Source: Variibacter gotjawalensis (GTDB lineage: Bacteria > Pseudomonadota > Alphaproteobacteria > Rhizobiales > Xanthobacteraceae). From it: a stretch of DNA of 64,000 nucleotides. The DNA is taken from the NCBI RefSeq assembly GCF_002355335.1, contig NZ_AP014946.1, positions 620,001 to 684,000 of the forward strand. Reading direction: 5' to 3'. Shown piece by piece: positions 43,843-52,218 of the stretch (position 1 is its first letter; the number at the start of each line of letters is the position of its first letter). The notes beneath the pieces were generated by a model. It had not been told where the DNA came from, did not search any database, and saw only the letters and a list, made by a program, of their open reading frames with translations. Position numbers and translations under genes: made by a program.

Positions 43843-45225
43843 CTAAGGCTGCGGCGCTTTCACCCGCGACAGCAGCACCAGCCCGACCGTGAAGAACAGG
43901 ATCAGCACCATCATGCCGCCGCGCTGGCTCGCAGTGGCGGCGGTCACGATGCCGACCAACAGCGGACCGAGGAACGACGTCACCCGGCCCGACAGTGCGA
44001 ACAATCCGAAGAATTGCGCCATCCGCTGCGGCGGCGAAAGCCGCGCCAGCAATGTGCGCGACGCCGCCTGCATCGGTCCAGCCGCGAAGCCGATCATGAT
44101 TCCGATCAAGACATACATTTTCTCGGGCGCGGACGCGAAGAGGCCATCGCCTGGCGTTGCGGGCGCAACCGTCATCCAGAAAATATAGTCGCGTCCGATG
44201 CAAAGGATCGCAATCACCGAGCACAGCAGCAGGCCGAGGCTGATCATCACGACGCCTTTCGACCCGAGACGATTGTCGAGGAAGCCTCCGATCAAAGCAC
44301 CAAAAGTGCCGCTGATTGCAGTCAGAATGCCGAAGATGCCGAGTTCTGTGGTCCCCCAGTCGAACGTCGACGACGCGAAGATGCCGCCGAACGCGAACAG
44401 CGCCACCAGCCCATCCGCGTAGATCATGTTGGCAATCAAAAACGTCGCGGTGTTCGGATGTTCCTTGAGGTGATTGAGCGCCTCGCGCAGACGCGAGACC
44501 CCCTGCCGCATCGCATCGCTAACCGGCATTCGCGCCGGCGTATCCGGCGTGAAGAGAAACATCGGGATGATGAAGATCACGAACCAGATCGCGGTCAGCG
44601 GCCCGGCCGCGCGATCGCCCTCGCGTGCCGCTGGGTCGAGGCCGAAGATCGGATTGAGGCCGATCAGCGTTTTCCCGGTTTGCGGGTCGCCGACCATGAA
44701 CAGCAGCATGACGAAGAGGCTGAGCACGCCGCCGACATAACCCGTCGCCCAGCCGATGCCGGAGAGTTTGCCGAGTTGCTCCGGCTTCACCAGCGTCGGC
44801 ATCATCGCGTTGTTGAACACGGTCGCGAATTCGGTGCCGATGGTCGCGATGATGAAGGCGAGCAGCACGATCGGCACTGTCTCCGGCGCAGCGGGCCGGC
44901 CGAACCAGAGACAGGAACTGCCGACGACCAGCAGGCATCCGAACGCCAAGATCCATGGCTTGCGCCGCCCGGAGGCGTCCGCCACCCCGCCCAGAAACGG
45001 CGAACCGAGCGCGATCAGCAGACCCGCGAACGCCGTCGCGTAACCCCAAATCGCCTGCCCCTGCACGGGGTTCGCGGCCACCGCGTTGGCGAAATACGGA
45101 GCGTAGATAAACGTCGTGATCAGCGTGAAATAAGGCTGCGCGGCCCAATCGAACAGCGCCCAGCCGAAGAGCGCGCGGCGAGGGGCCGGCTGGGGGTCGA
45201 CGTCAGGGACGCCTCTGAAGGTCAT
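43843..45225 (-). CDS. MFS transporter, UMF1 (Atg22-like) family
   Basis: 460 residues, about 12 transmembrane helices. The N-terminal FGWALFDWAAQPYFTLITTFIYAPYFA and the later FATVFNNAMMPTLVKPEQLGKLSGIGWATGYVGG are the UMF1/Atg22-type signatures rather than classic sugar or drug MFS. The ligand is unknown; yeast Atg22 exports amino acids from the vacuole. The ATG at 45225 starts the conserved part; the frame is open to 45315 without similarity. It is convergent with purH and lies 107 bp downstream of the glutamate dehydrogenase stop, on the same strand. Confidence 0.88.
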   Translation of the reverse strand: MTFRGVPDVDPQPAPRRALFGWALFDWAAQPYFTLITTFIYAPYFANAVAANPVQGQAIWGYATAFAGLLIALGSPFLGGVADASGRRKPWILAFGCLLVVGSSCLWFGRPAAPETVPIVLLAFIIATIGTEFATVFNNAMMPTLVKPEQLGKLSGIGWATGYVGGVLSLFVMLLFMVGDPQTGKTLIGLNPIFGLDPAAREGDRAAGPLTAIWFVIFIIPMFLFTPDTPARMPVSDAMRQGVSRLREALNHLKEHPNTATFLIANMIYADGLVALFAFGGIFASSTFDWGTTELGIFGILTAISGTFGALIGGFLDNRLGSKGVVMISLGLLLCSVIAILCIGRDYIFWMTVAPATPGDGLFASAPEKMYVLIGIMIGFAAGPMQAASRTLLARLSPPQRMAQFFGLFALSGRVTSFLGPLLVGIVTAATASQRGGMMVLILFFTVGLVLLSRVKAPQP

Positions 45226-45332
45226 TCTTTTTGGGTTCCGCCGCCGGGAGCCTCGGAAATCGAATCTTACTCGAATTCCAAGGTTCTCGGTAGCGGCGTA
45301 TGTGTGGTTACGCAAGCAATGCTTGGCGCGCC

Positions 45333-48300
45333 TCAGTGCTTCACAAGGTCACCGACGAGGCTCGCCGCGACCGCAAGCTTTGAAATGCTCGGCGTCGACC
45401 GCGCGATCTCGCCGACCGCCGCCTTGATGCGATCGACATCGGCCGAGCGCGGCTTGACCCAAGCCTCCACGGCCGCCGGGCCGGTCGCGCCGTTCTGAAC
45501 CATCTCGGCCGCAATCCGCCGCTCCGCTTCCGCGATTTGGTCGAGCGCACGATCGAGCGCCAAACGGTCGAAGTAATCGGTAACCGGAATGCTCGACGCC
45601 GGCGCGCGGATTTGATCGAGCTGGAAGAACGCTCCCGCCTCGAAATACGTCGCGGCGACGTCCGCGATCGGTTTCTTCGCGCGGTCTGCGACCAAGATGA
45701 TATCCGGCGCCGCCTTGAGCACCGCGAGGCTCGCGATGCGTTTCGCGAGATCCTCCGGCACGCCTGCCTTGGTGAATTCGGCAACACGGTCGGCACGGAA
45801 TTTCTGTGCGTCAGCCGGCAACGCCGTGTCGAGCGACGCCGCGATCTCGGCAATGCCGTCGCCGTAATGCTTCACGAGATCGCCGATGCCTTGCGTCGGA
45901 TCGGTATGGCGCAAGAACCAGACGAGACGATCGAGCAGCGTGTCCTGCACGGCAGCGTAGAGCGCGAGCTGCGTCTTGCCGTCGATCTTGTTGTCGAGCG
46001 CATCGATTTCGGTGTTGAGCGCCGTCATCTGGTAGCTGTCGCGCACCAGCGCGAACGCACCCGCGATGCTCGACGGCGCGGCACCGGTTTGGTCCGCGAT
46101 GCGCACGACGAGCGACGGCCCGCCGCGATTGATGATCGAGTTCGCGAGCTGCGTCGCGATGATCTCGCGGCGCAGGCGATGGCTCTGCAATGCGTCCGGA
46201 TATTTCTCCGACAGCTGCGGCGGGAAATAGCGGCCTAGTTCGCGGCTGAGGTAAGGATCGTCCGGCACCGACGAGTCAAGCAGTTCGCTATAAAGCGAGA
46301 GTTTCGCGTAAGCGAGCAGCACCGCGAGTTCCGGCCGCGTCAGCGCTTGGCCGCGCCGGCGGCGCTCGCCGAGTTCGATATCGTCCGGCAGATATTCGAT
46401 CTTGCGATCGAGTTCGCCGACCGCTTCGAGCGTCTGCATCAGGCGTTGCTGGAAGCCGAGATCTTCGACACCGCGCCGCTCGACCAGCGAGAGCGCGAGC
46501 GTCTGCAGATAGTTATTGCGCAGCACCAGCGCGGCGACTTCATCCGTCATCTCGGCGAGCAGTGCATTGCGCGTCTCGTAAGTGAGACGGCCGTCGGTCA
46601 CCGGCGTCGTCAGCGCGATCTTGATGTTGACCTCGACGTCCGACGTGTTCACGCCGGCCGAGTTGTCGATCGCGTCGGTGTTCAGACGAATGCCGCGCGA
46701 CGCCGCTTCGATACGCCCGCGCTGCGTTGCGCCGAGATTGGCGCCCTCGCCGATAACCTTGCAGTTCAGCTCCGCGGCTGCCGCGCGGATCGGATCGTTC
46801 GCGCGATCGCCGGCCTGCTCCTCCGTCTCGGCAGACGAGCGGATGTAAGTGCCGATGCCACCGAACCACAGGAGATCGCATTGCATCCGCAGGATCGCGC
46901 GCAGCACAGCCTGCGGCGTCGCTTTAGGCGACGGCAAGCCCAGCATCTTCTGCGCAACCGTGGACAGCGTGATCTCCTTGGCGGAGCGCGGATAGATGCC
47001 GCCGCCTTCCGAGATCACCGACTTGTCGTAGTCCTGCCAACTCGAGCGCGGCAGTTTGAACATGCGCTCGCGCTCGATGAAGCTCTTTTCGGTGTCGGGG
47101 TTCGGGTCGATGAAGATGTCGCGATGATCGAAAGCCGCGACCAGCTTGATCGCGCGCGAACACAACATGCCGTTGCCGAACACGTCGCCCGACATATCGC
47201 CGACGCCCGCGACCGTGAACGGCGTCGTCTGGATATCGACGTCCATCTCGCGGAAGTGCCGCTTCACGGCCTCCCAGGCACCGCGCGCCGTGATGCCCAT
47301 GCCCTTGTGATCGTAGCCGACCGAGCCGCCCGATGCGAAAGCATCGCCGAGCCACCAGCCATGCTCGAGCGCGAGACCATTCGCGATGTCCGAGAACGTC
47401 GCCGTGCCCTTGTCGGCCGCAACGACGAGATACGGATCGTCGTTGTCGTGACGCACGACATTCGGCGGCGGGATGATGCCGTCTTTGCCGATGTTGTCCG
47501 AGATATCGAGCATCGACTGCACGAGCAGTTTGTAGGTCGCGATGCCTTCCGCCATGAACTCGTCGCGCGAAAGACCGACCAGCGAGCGCTTCGGAACGAA
47601 GCCGCCCTTCGCGCCGACCGGAACGATGACGGCGTTCTTCACCTGCTGCGCCTTGACGAGGCCGAGGATCTCGGTGCGGAAATCCTGCGGACGATCGGAC
47701 CAGCGCATGCCGCCGCGCGCGACCTTGCCGAAGCGGAGGTGACAGCCTTCCATGCGCGGCGAGCAGACGAAGATTTCGTACAGCGGGCGCGGCGCCGGCA
47801 GTTCTTCGATCTCGCGCGAGCGGAACTTGAACGCGATCGTCGGCTTCGCCGAACCGTCGGCATTCTTCTGGAAGAAATTCGTCCGGATCGCGGCATGCAG
47901 AAGGTTGACGAATCGGCGCAGGATCACATCCTCGTCGAGCACCGAGACAGCCTGCAAGGCCTCCTCGATCTCGGCGACGATCTTCTTCACGGCTTCGCCG
48001 CGCTGCTCGATCGCTTGCTGCGAGGCAGGATCGAACTTCGCGTTGAATACCGCGACAAGCTGCGCCGCGATGCCGGCGTGCTTGCGCATCGTCGTCCACA
48101 GATAGTCCTGCGAATACGCGATACGCGCCTGCCGCAGATAGCGCGCCAGCGTTCGCAGCATCGCGACGTCGCGCCACGGCAACCCGGCCGCCATCACGAG
48201 GGCGTTGAAACCGTCGTTCTCGGCTTCGCCGCGATTGATCGCCAGCACGGTGTCTTCAAGACGATGCGCGAGCCCCGAAACGTCGAGCGGTGTCCCATCG

Positions 48301-50303
48301 TCGCGCTCGAGCAGCATGTCGTGGAACCAAATTTCGTTCACGGGTCCACCGGCCGGATCGATGCGCAGCGTGCGCTCGTCGACAACGCGGAAGCCCATAT
48401 TCTCCAGCACCGGCACGCGCTCGGAGAGCGGGATCGGGCGGCCGTAGCTCCAAAGCTTCAGGCTTGCCGAACTCTCGGGCTCGCCGTCGCGCCGATAGAA
48501 ACTCACCGCGATCGGTTTTGTCGGCGAAAGGCCTTCGATCTCCGCGATATCGGCGACAGCCGTCGCGGGCGAATAGATTTCGCGATAGCCGACCGAGAAG
48601 GCGTCGCGATACTTGGTCCGCAGCGCGGGCGCAGTGGATGCCGGATGCGCGCGCGCGACCGCCGTGCCGAAGTCGTCCTGCCAGGTCCGGATGATCGCCG
48701 AGACTTTGTCTTCGAGCGTCGAACGCCCGACATTCGGTGCTTCGTCGTTGCTGCGCGCGATGATGAAATGCACGCGCACGAGCGGGCCATCGAGGAACAA
48801 CGGATAGAAGGTGGATACGTGTCCGCGGTATGTCTCGGAAAGATATTTGCCGATCGCCTCGCGCGTTTCGGACGTGTAGCGATCGCGCGGCAGGAATACG
48901 AGGACCGACACGAAACGGTCGAAGCGATCGCGCCGTGCGAGAACACGCACGCGCGGCCGCTCCTCGAGCTGCGTGATCGAGGTCGCGAAGCCATAGAGCG
49001 TCGCCTCATCGATTTGGAACAGGTCGTCGCGCGGATAATTCTCCAACACGCTGACGAGCGCCTTGCCGGAGTGGCTGTTCTCCGGGAAGCCGGCGCGATG
49101 CATCACGCCGTCGATCTTGCCGCGGATATACGGGATCGAACGCGCCGTGCGCGTATACGCGGTCGACGTGAACAGGCCGACGATCCGCAGCTCGCCGATG
49201 ACCTTGCCGTCGGCGTTGAACTCTTTGACGCCGACATAGTCCATGTGGATGCGGCGGTGAACGCGCGAGCGGATATTCGCCTTCGTGATGATGAGCGCCT
49301 TCGGCTCGCGCAGAAACGCACTGATCTCCGGTGTGATCGCGAGCGCTTCGCCGCCGCGCCGAAGTACGGAGAGATCGCGCTCGCGCATCAGGCCGAGGCC
49401 GGTTTCGTAAAGCGGCGTCAGCGCTTCGTCGCTCTCGAACGCATAATCGCGAATGCCGAGGAAAGTGAAGTTGTTGGCGAGCAACCACTCGAGAAATTGC
49501 ACGGCTTCCGCGATTTCGCCGGCCGGCAGCGGCGGAGGATTATCGCGCAGTTTCTTAATCTCGGCGTTGACGCGATCGAGCATCGGACGCCAATCCTGAA
49601 CGCTGAGCCGCACGTCTTTGAGTGTGCGCTCCAATGCGTCGACGATCGTCTTGCGTTTGCCGGCGTCCTCGATACGTCCGAGGTCGATATGGATGAGGCT
49701 CTCGCGCGTCTGCTTGCCGGATGCCGGTTTGTCGCCCGCGAAGCCGACGAGCTTTCCGCTCGCGTCGCGCTCAACCGTCACCATCGGATGCGCGACGAGG
49801 CGAACGTCGGCGCCCTGGTCGGTCAGTTCCGTCAGCACGGAGTCGAGAAGGAATGGCATATCGTCGTTGACGACGTCGAGGCCCGAAATGGTGGCAAGCC
49901 CAGCGGTGTCCGCATCGGCTTTCGGATTGTCGAGGCGGATCAGCGGTTCTCCGGCTTTGCGCTGTTGCAGCGCATCCCAGGCGCGCTCGGCTTGCGCCGC
50001 GAGTTCATTCGCATTGTAGCCAAGCAAGTCTTCTGACGCGGCACGGCCGAAGAGCAACTCGACGAGGTCTTTCGGAATATCGCTGCGGCGAGCCGAAAGA
50101 ACATCGTTCGTTTGTTCGATCAGTTGGCGGCTCGCCCGCTCTTCTTGTGCAATCAACGTATCAACAGGCATTTCCCCGTCCCCAAAATTGAGCCGTCCGG
50201 CATCTGCATCAAATGCCGGATAGTCTTCCTCAGTCGATCTGCTATGTCGAGGGGCGTCTTCAAAACCGTAGTGCTCGGCAACGGAAGCCATTAGTCTGCC
50301 CAT
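45333..50303 (-). CDS. gdhZ: Large NAD-specific glutamate dehydrogenase (GDH180 class)
   Basis: 1656 residues from ATG 50303; ATG 50291 (MASVAEHYGFEDAP) is also possible. This is the very large type of NAD-GDH found in alphaproteobacteria and pseudomonads, which converts glutamate to 2-oxoglutarate and ammonia. The N-terminal ~700 residues form ACT-like and helical regulatory domains (SGLDVVNDDMPFLLDSVL near 140). The catalytic core lies about 790-1250 with GGMRWSDRPQDFRTEILGLV and PVGAKGGFVPKR, which contains the substrate-binding lysine. The C-terminal ~400 residues are helical. The frame is intact over 5 kb. It is divergent from the AhpD-like gene with only about 30 bp between starts. The symbol gdhZ follows Caulobacter usage. 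Confidence 0.95.
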   Translation of the reverse strand: MGRLMASVAEHYGFEDAPRHSRSTEEDYPAFDADAGRLNFGDGEMPVDTLIAQEERASRQLIEQTNDVLSARRSDIPKDLVELLFGRAASEDLLGYNANELAAQAERAWDALQQRKAGEPLIRLDNPKADADTAGLATISGLDVVNDDMPFLLDSVLTELTDQGADVRLVAHPMVTVERDASGKLVGFAGDKPASGKQTRESLIHIDLGRIEDAGKRKTIVDALERTLKDVRLSVQDWRPMLDRVNAEIKKLRDNPPPLPAGEIAEAVQFLEWLLANNFTFLGIRDYAFESDEALTPLYETGLGLMRERDLSVLRRGGEALAITPEISAFLREPKALIITKANIRSRVHRRIHMDYVGVKEFNADGKVIGELRIVGLFTSTAYTRTARSIPYIRGKIDGVMHRAGFPENSHSGKALVSVLENYPRDDLFQIDEATLYGFATSITQLEERPRVRVLARRDRFDRFVSVLVFLPRDRYTSETREAIGKYLSETYRGHVSTFYPLFLDGPLVRVHFIIARSNDEAPNVGRSTLEDKVSAIIRTWQDDFGTAVARAHPASTAPALRTKYRDAFSVGYREIYSPATAVADIAEIEGLSPTKPIAVSFYRRDGEPESSASLKLWSYGRPIPLSERVPVLENMGFRVVDERTLRIDPAGGPVNEIWFHDMLLERDDGTPLDVSGLAHRLEDTVLAINRGEAENDGFNALVMAAGLPWRDVAMLRTLARYLRQARIAYSQDYLWTTMRKHAGIAAQLVAVFNAKFDPASQQAIEQRGEAVKKIVAEIEEALQAVSVLDEDVILRRFVNLLHAAIRTNFFQKNADGSAKPTIAFKFRSREIEELPAPRPLYEIFVCSPRMEGCHLRFGKVARGGMRWSDRPQDFRTEILGLVKAQQVKNAVIVPVGAKGGFVPKRSLVGLSRDEFMAEGIATYKLLVQSMLDISDNIGKDGIIPPPNVVRHDNDDPYLVVAADKGTATFSDIANGLALEHGWWLGDAFASGGSVGYDHKGMGITARGAWEAVKRHFREMDVDIQTTPFTVAGVGDMSGDVFGNGMLCSRAIKLVAAFDHRDIFIDPNPDTEKSFIERERMFKLPRSSWQDYDKSVISEGGGIYPRSAKEITLSTVAQKMLGLPSPKATPQAVLRAILRMQCDLLWFGGIGTYIRSSAETEEQAGDRANDPIRAAAAELNCKVIGEGANLGATQRGRIEAASRGIRLNTDAIDNSAGVNTSDVEVNIKIALTTPVTDGRLTYETRNALLAEMTDEVAALVLRNNYLQTLALSLVERRGVEDLGFQQRLMQTLEAVGELDRKIEYLPDDIELGERRRRGQALTRPELAVLLAYAKLSLYSELLDSSVPDDPYLSRELGRYFPPQLSEKYPDALQSHRLRREIIATQLANSIINRGGPSLVVRIADQTGAAPSSIAGAFALVRDSYQMTALNTEIDALDNKIDGKTQLALYAAVQDTLLDRLVWFLRHTDPTQGIGDLVKHYGDGIAEIAASLDTALPADAQKFRADRVAEFTKAGVPEDLAKRIASLAVLKAAPDIILVADRAKKPIADVAATYFEAGAFFQLDQIRAPASSIPVTDYFDRLALDRALDQIAEAERRIAAEMVQNGATGPAAVEAWVKPRSADVDRIKAAVGEIARSTPSISKLAVAASLVGDLVKH

Positions 50304-50333
50304 CCGCAAAAGTTGTGTCCGGAAGGCCTAGTG

Positions 50334-51008
50334 ATGAAATCTAAAAGCAAGATGACACCCCGCACTGCAGCAAGCGCTGCTAAGCCGAGCGCCAAAGCGC
50401 AGTCGAAACCCTTGAAGGTTGTCCCAGCAGCGAACAAACAACCCGACGACTTCCCCGCGATCGCACTGGATCTCCCGCCTGCACCGCTGTCGCCCGCTAT
50501 GGCGCCCTACTTTGCCAAGTGCGAGGAGAAGCTCGGCTTCGTCCCGAATGTGCTTGCGGCCTACGCCTTCGACATGCCGAAGCTCGAAGCCTTCTCGGCG
50601 ATGTACAACGACTTGATGCTGGCGCCGTCCGGCCTTTCGAAGCTCGAGCGCGAGATGATCGCCGTCGCGGTTTCGTCGCATAACAAGTGCTATTACTGCC
50701 TCGTCGCGCATGGTGCAGCCGTCCGCGCGCTCGCGGGCGATCCGAAGCTCGGCGAGCAGATGGTGATGAACTATCGCGCCGCGCGCCTCTCCAAGCGTCA
50801 GCGTCAGATGCTCGACTTCGCCGTCAAGCTGACCGCAGAGCCGTGGAAGATCGAAGACGAAGATCGCGACGCGCTGCGCAAGGTCGGCTTCTCGGATCGC
50901 GATATCTGGGACATCAGCGCGACCACCGCTTTTTACAACATGTCGAACCGCGTCGCCGCCGCAACCGACATGCGACCAAACGAGGTCTATCACGCGCAAG
51001 CGAGGTAA
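50334..51008 (+). CDS. AhpD-like peroxidase-related protein with a basic N-terminal extension
   Basis: 224 residues from ATG 50334, with GGAAGG seven bases upstream; a GTG at 50331 is adjacent. The core (about 55-224) has the carboxymuconolactone-decarboxylase / AhpD fold with the redox motif CYYCLVAH (Cys119, Cys122, His126) and the SGLSKLEREMIAVAVSSHNKCYYC context of the uncharacterised peroxidase-related family. The first about 50 residues are rich in Lys, Ala, Ser and Pro and look disordered, an unusual extension. It probably removes peroxides or alkyl hydroperoxides. It starts 30 bp from the divergent glutamate dehydrogenase start. Confidence 0.9.
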   Translation: MKSKSKMTPRTAASAAKPSAKAQSKPLKVVPAANKQPDDFPAIALDLPPAPLSPAMAPYFAKCEEKLGFVPNVLAAYAFDMPKLEAFSAMYNDLMLAPSGLSKLEREMIAVAVSSHNKCYYCLVAHGAAVRALAGDPKLGEQMVMNYRAARLSKRQRQMLDFAVKLTAEPWKIEDEDRDALRKVGFSDRDIWDISATTAFYNMSNRVAAATDMRPNEVYHAQAR

Positions 51009-51054
51009 CTCGTCTCTACCCTGACCAAAATAAAAACAAGAGCAGGAGGAAATG

Positions 51055-52083
51055 ATGAGACTAACTGCGATCGCACTCAGCCTTGCCGCGCTGGCATTCG
51101 CCGGCACGGCATCGGCGCAGACCACAAAGCTCGTCACTGAAGAGATGATGGTGCCGTCTACCGACGCCGGCATCGAGCTCTACGTCCGCAACAAGCGCCC
51201 GGCCGACATGACGACGTTCCGCCCGGAACGCACGATCGTTTTCGTGCACGGCGCGACCTATCCGGCGCACACGGCATTCGATCTGCCGCTTGGCGGCATG
51301 TCGTGGATGGATTACATCGCGTCGCGGGGTTACGACGTCTACCTGCTCGACATTCGCGGCTACGGAAAATCGACGCGGCCGAAGGAGATGGACGAAGAGG
51401 CGACGAAGAATCCGCCGATCGCGCGCGGTGACACGGCCGTGAAGGACATCGGCTCCGTCGTCGATTTCGTGCTCAAGCGCCGCAACATTCAGCGCACCAA
51501 CCTACTCGGCTGGTCCTGGGGCACGACGCTGATGGCGACCTACGCGTCGCAGAACCAAGCCAAGGTGGAACGCCTCGCGCTGTTCGCACCGGCGTGGATC
51601 CGCACCACGCCGTCACTCGTTCAGGCGGGCGCAGGTCCGACACCGGCTTATCGCACTGTCCGCAAAGACCAGGCGCTCGACCGCTGGATGACCGGCGTTC
51701 CGGAAGACAAGAAGGCTGATCTCATTCCGGCCGGCTGGTTCGACCAATGGGCGACCGCAACGTGGGCGACCGATCCGAAGGGGGGCGGCACGACTCTCCG
51801 CGCGCCGAACGGCGTCGTTCAGGATGGTCTCGAATTCACCGGCGCCGGTAAGGCTTACTTCGATCCGTCGAAGATCACGGCGCCGACGCTGTTGATCCTC
51901 GCCGAATGGGATCGCGACACACCGCCCTACATGGCGCAAACGCTGTTCCCGTTACTGACGAACTCGCCCGGCAAGCGCCTCGTCATGCTGGCCGAAGGCA
52001 CGCACACGATCATCATGGAGAAAAACCGGCTGAAGCTGTTCGAAGCCGTGCAGGCGTTCTTCGATGAGGCGGGAAGGTCGTAG
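51055..52083 (+). CDS. Secreted alpha/beta hydrolase
   Basis: 342 residues from ATG 51055 (a second ATG at 51052 is too close to the AGGAGG site). The signal peptide MRLTAIALSLAALAFAGTASA implies periplasmic location. The fold markers are FVHGATYPAHTAFDLPLGG (oxyanion loop), LLDIRGYGKSTRP, the nucleophile GWSWGT with Ser154, the acid in LAEWDRDTP and the histidine in EGTHTIIME. It resembles epoxide-hydrolase/esterase-like members, but the substrate is unknown. It follows the AhpD-like gene by 46 bp, perhaps in one transcript. A repeat element follows its stop. Confidence 0.88.
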   Translation: MRLTAIALSLAALAFAGTASAQTTKLVTEEMMVPSTDAGIELYVRNKRPADMTTFRPERTIVFVHGATYPAHTAFDLPLGGMSWMDYIASRGYDVYLLDIRGYGKSTRPKEMDEEATKNPPIARGDTAVKDIGSVVDFVLKRRNIQRTNLLGWSWGTTLMATYASQNQAKVERLALFAPAWIRTTPSLVQAGAGPTPAYRTVRKDQALDRWMTGVPEDKKADLIPAGWFDQWATATWATDPKGGGTTLRAPNGVVQDGLEFTGAGKAYFDPSKITAPTLLILAEWDRDTPPYMAQTLFPLLTNSPGKRLVMLAEGTHTIIMEKNRLKLFEAVQAFFDEAGRS

Positions 52084-52087
52084 AGAC

Positions 52088-52206
52088 ACCCTCATCCTGA
52101 GGAGCACGGCGCAGCCGTGCGTCTCGAAGGATGCAGGCCCCGGGCCGTCCTCGTCCTTCGAGACGCCGCCGTCGGCTTCGCCGACATCGGCTCCTCAGGA
52201 TGAGGA
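52088..52206. repeat. Intergenic inverted repeat (CCCTCATCCTGAGGAG family)
   Basis: CTCATCCTGAGGAG at the left pairs with CTCCTCAGGATGAG at the right, and inner arms CGTCTCGAAGGA / TCCTTCGAGACG also pair, giving a cloverleaf-like fold about 119 bp long. It lies between the convergent hydrolase and HpaB-type genes. One copy seen in this window. Confidence 0.8.
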
Positions 52207-52218
52207 CGGAATTTCTAG

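Noticed and set aside
46347-50036. A 1229-codon open frame on the plus strand
   Set aside because: It is antisense to the glutamate dehydrogenase, whose protein matches a known family throughout. The plus-strand translation is Arg/Asp/His-rich with no domain, a usual artefact in GC-rich DNA.
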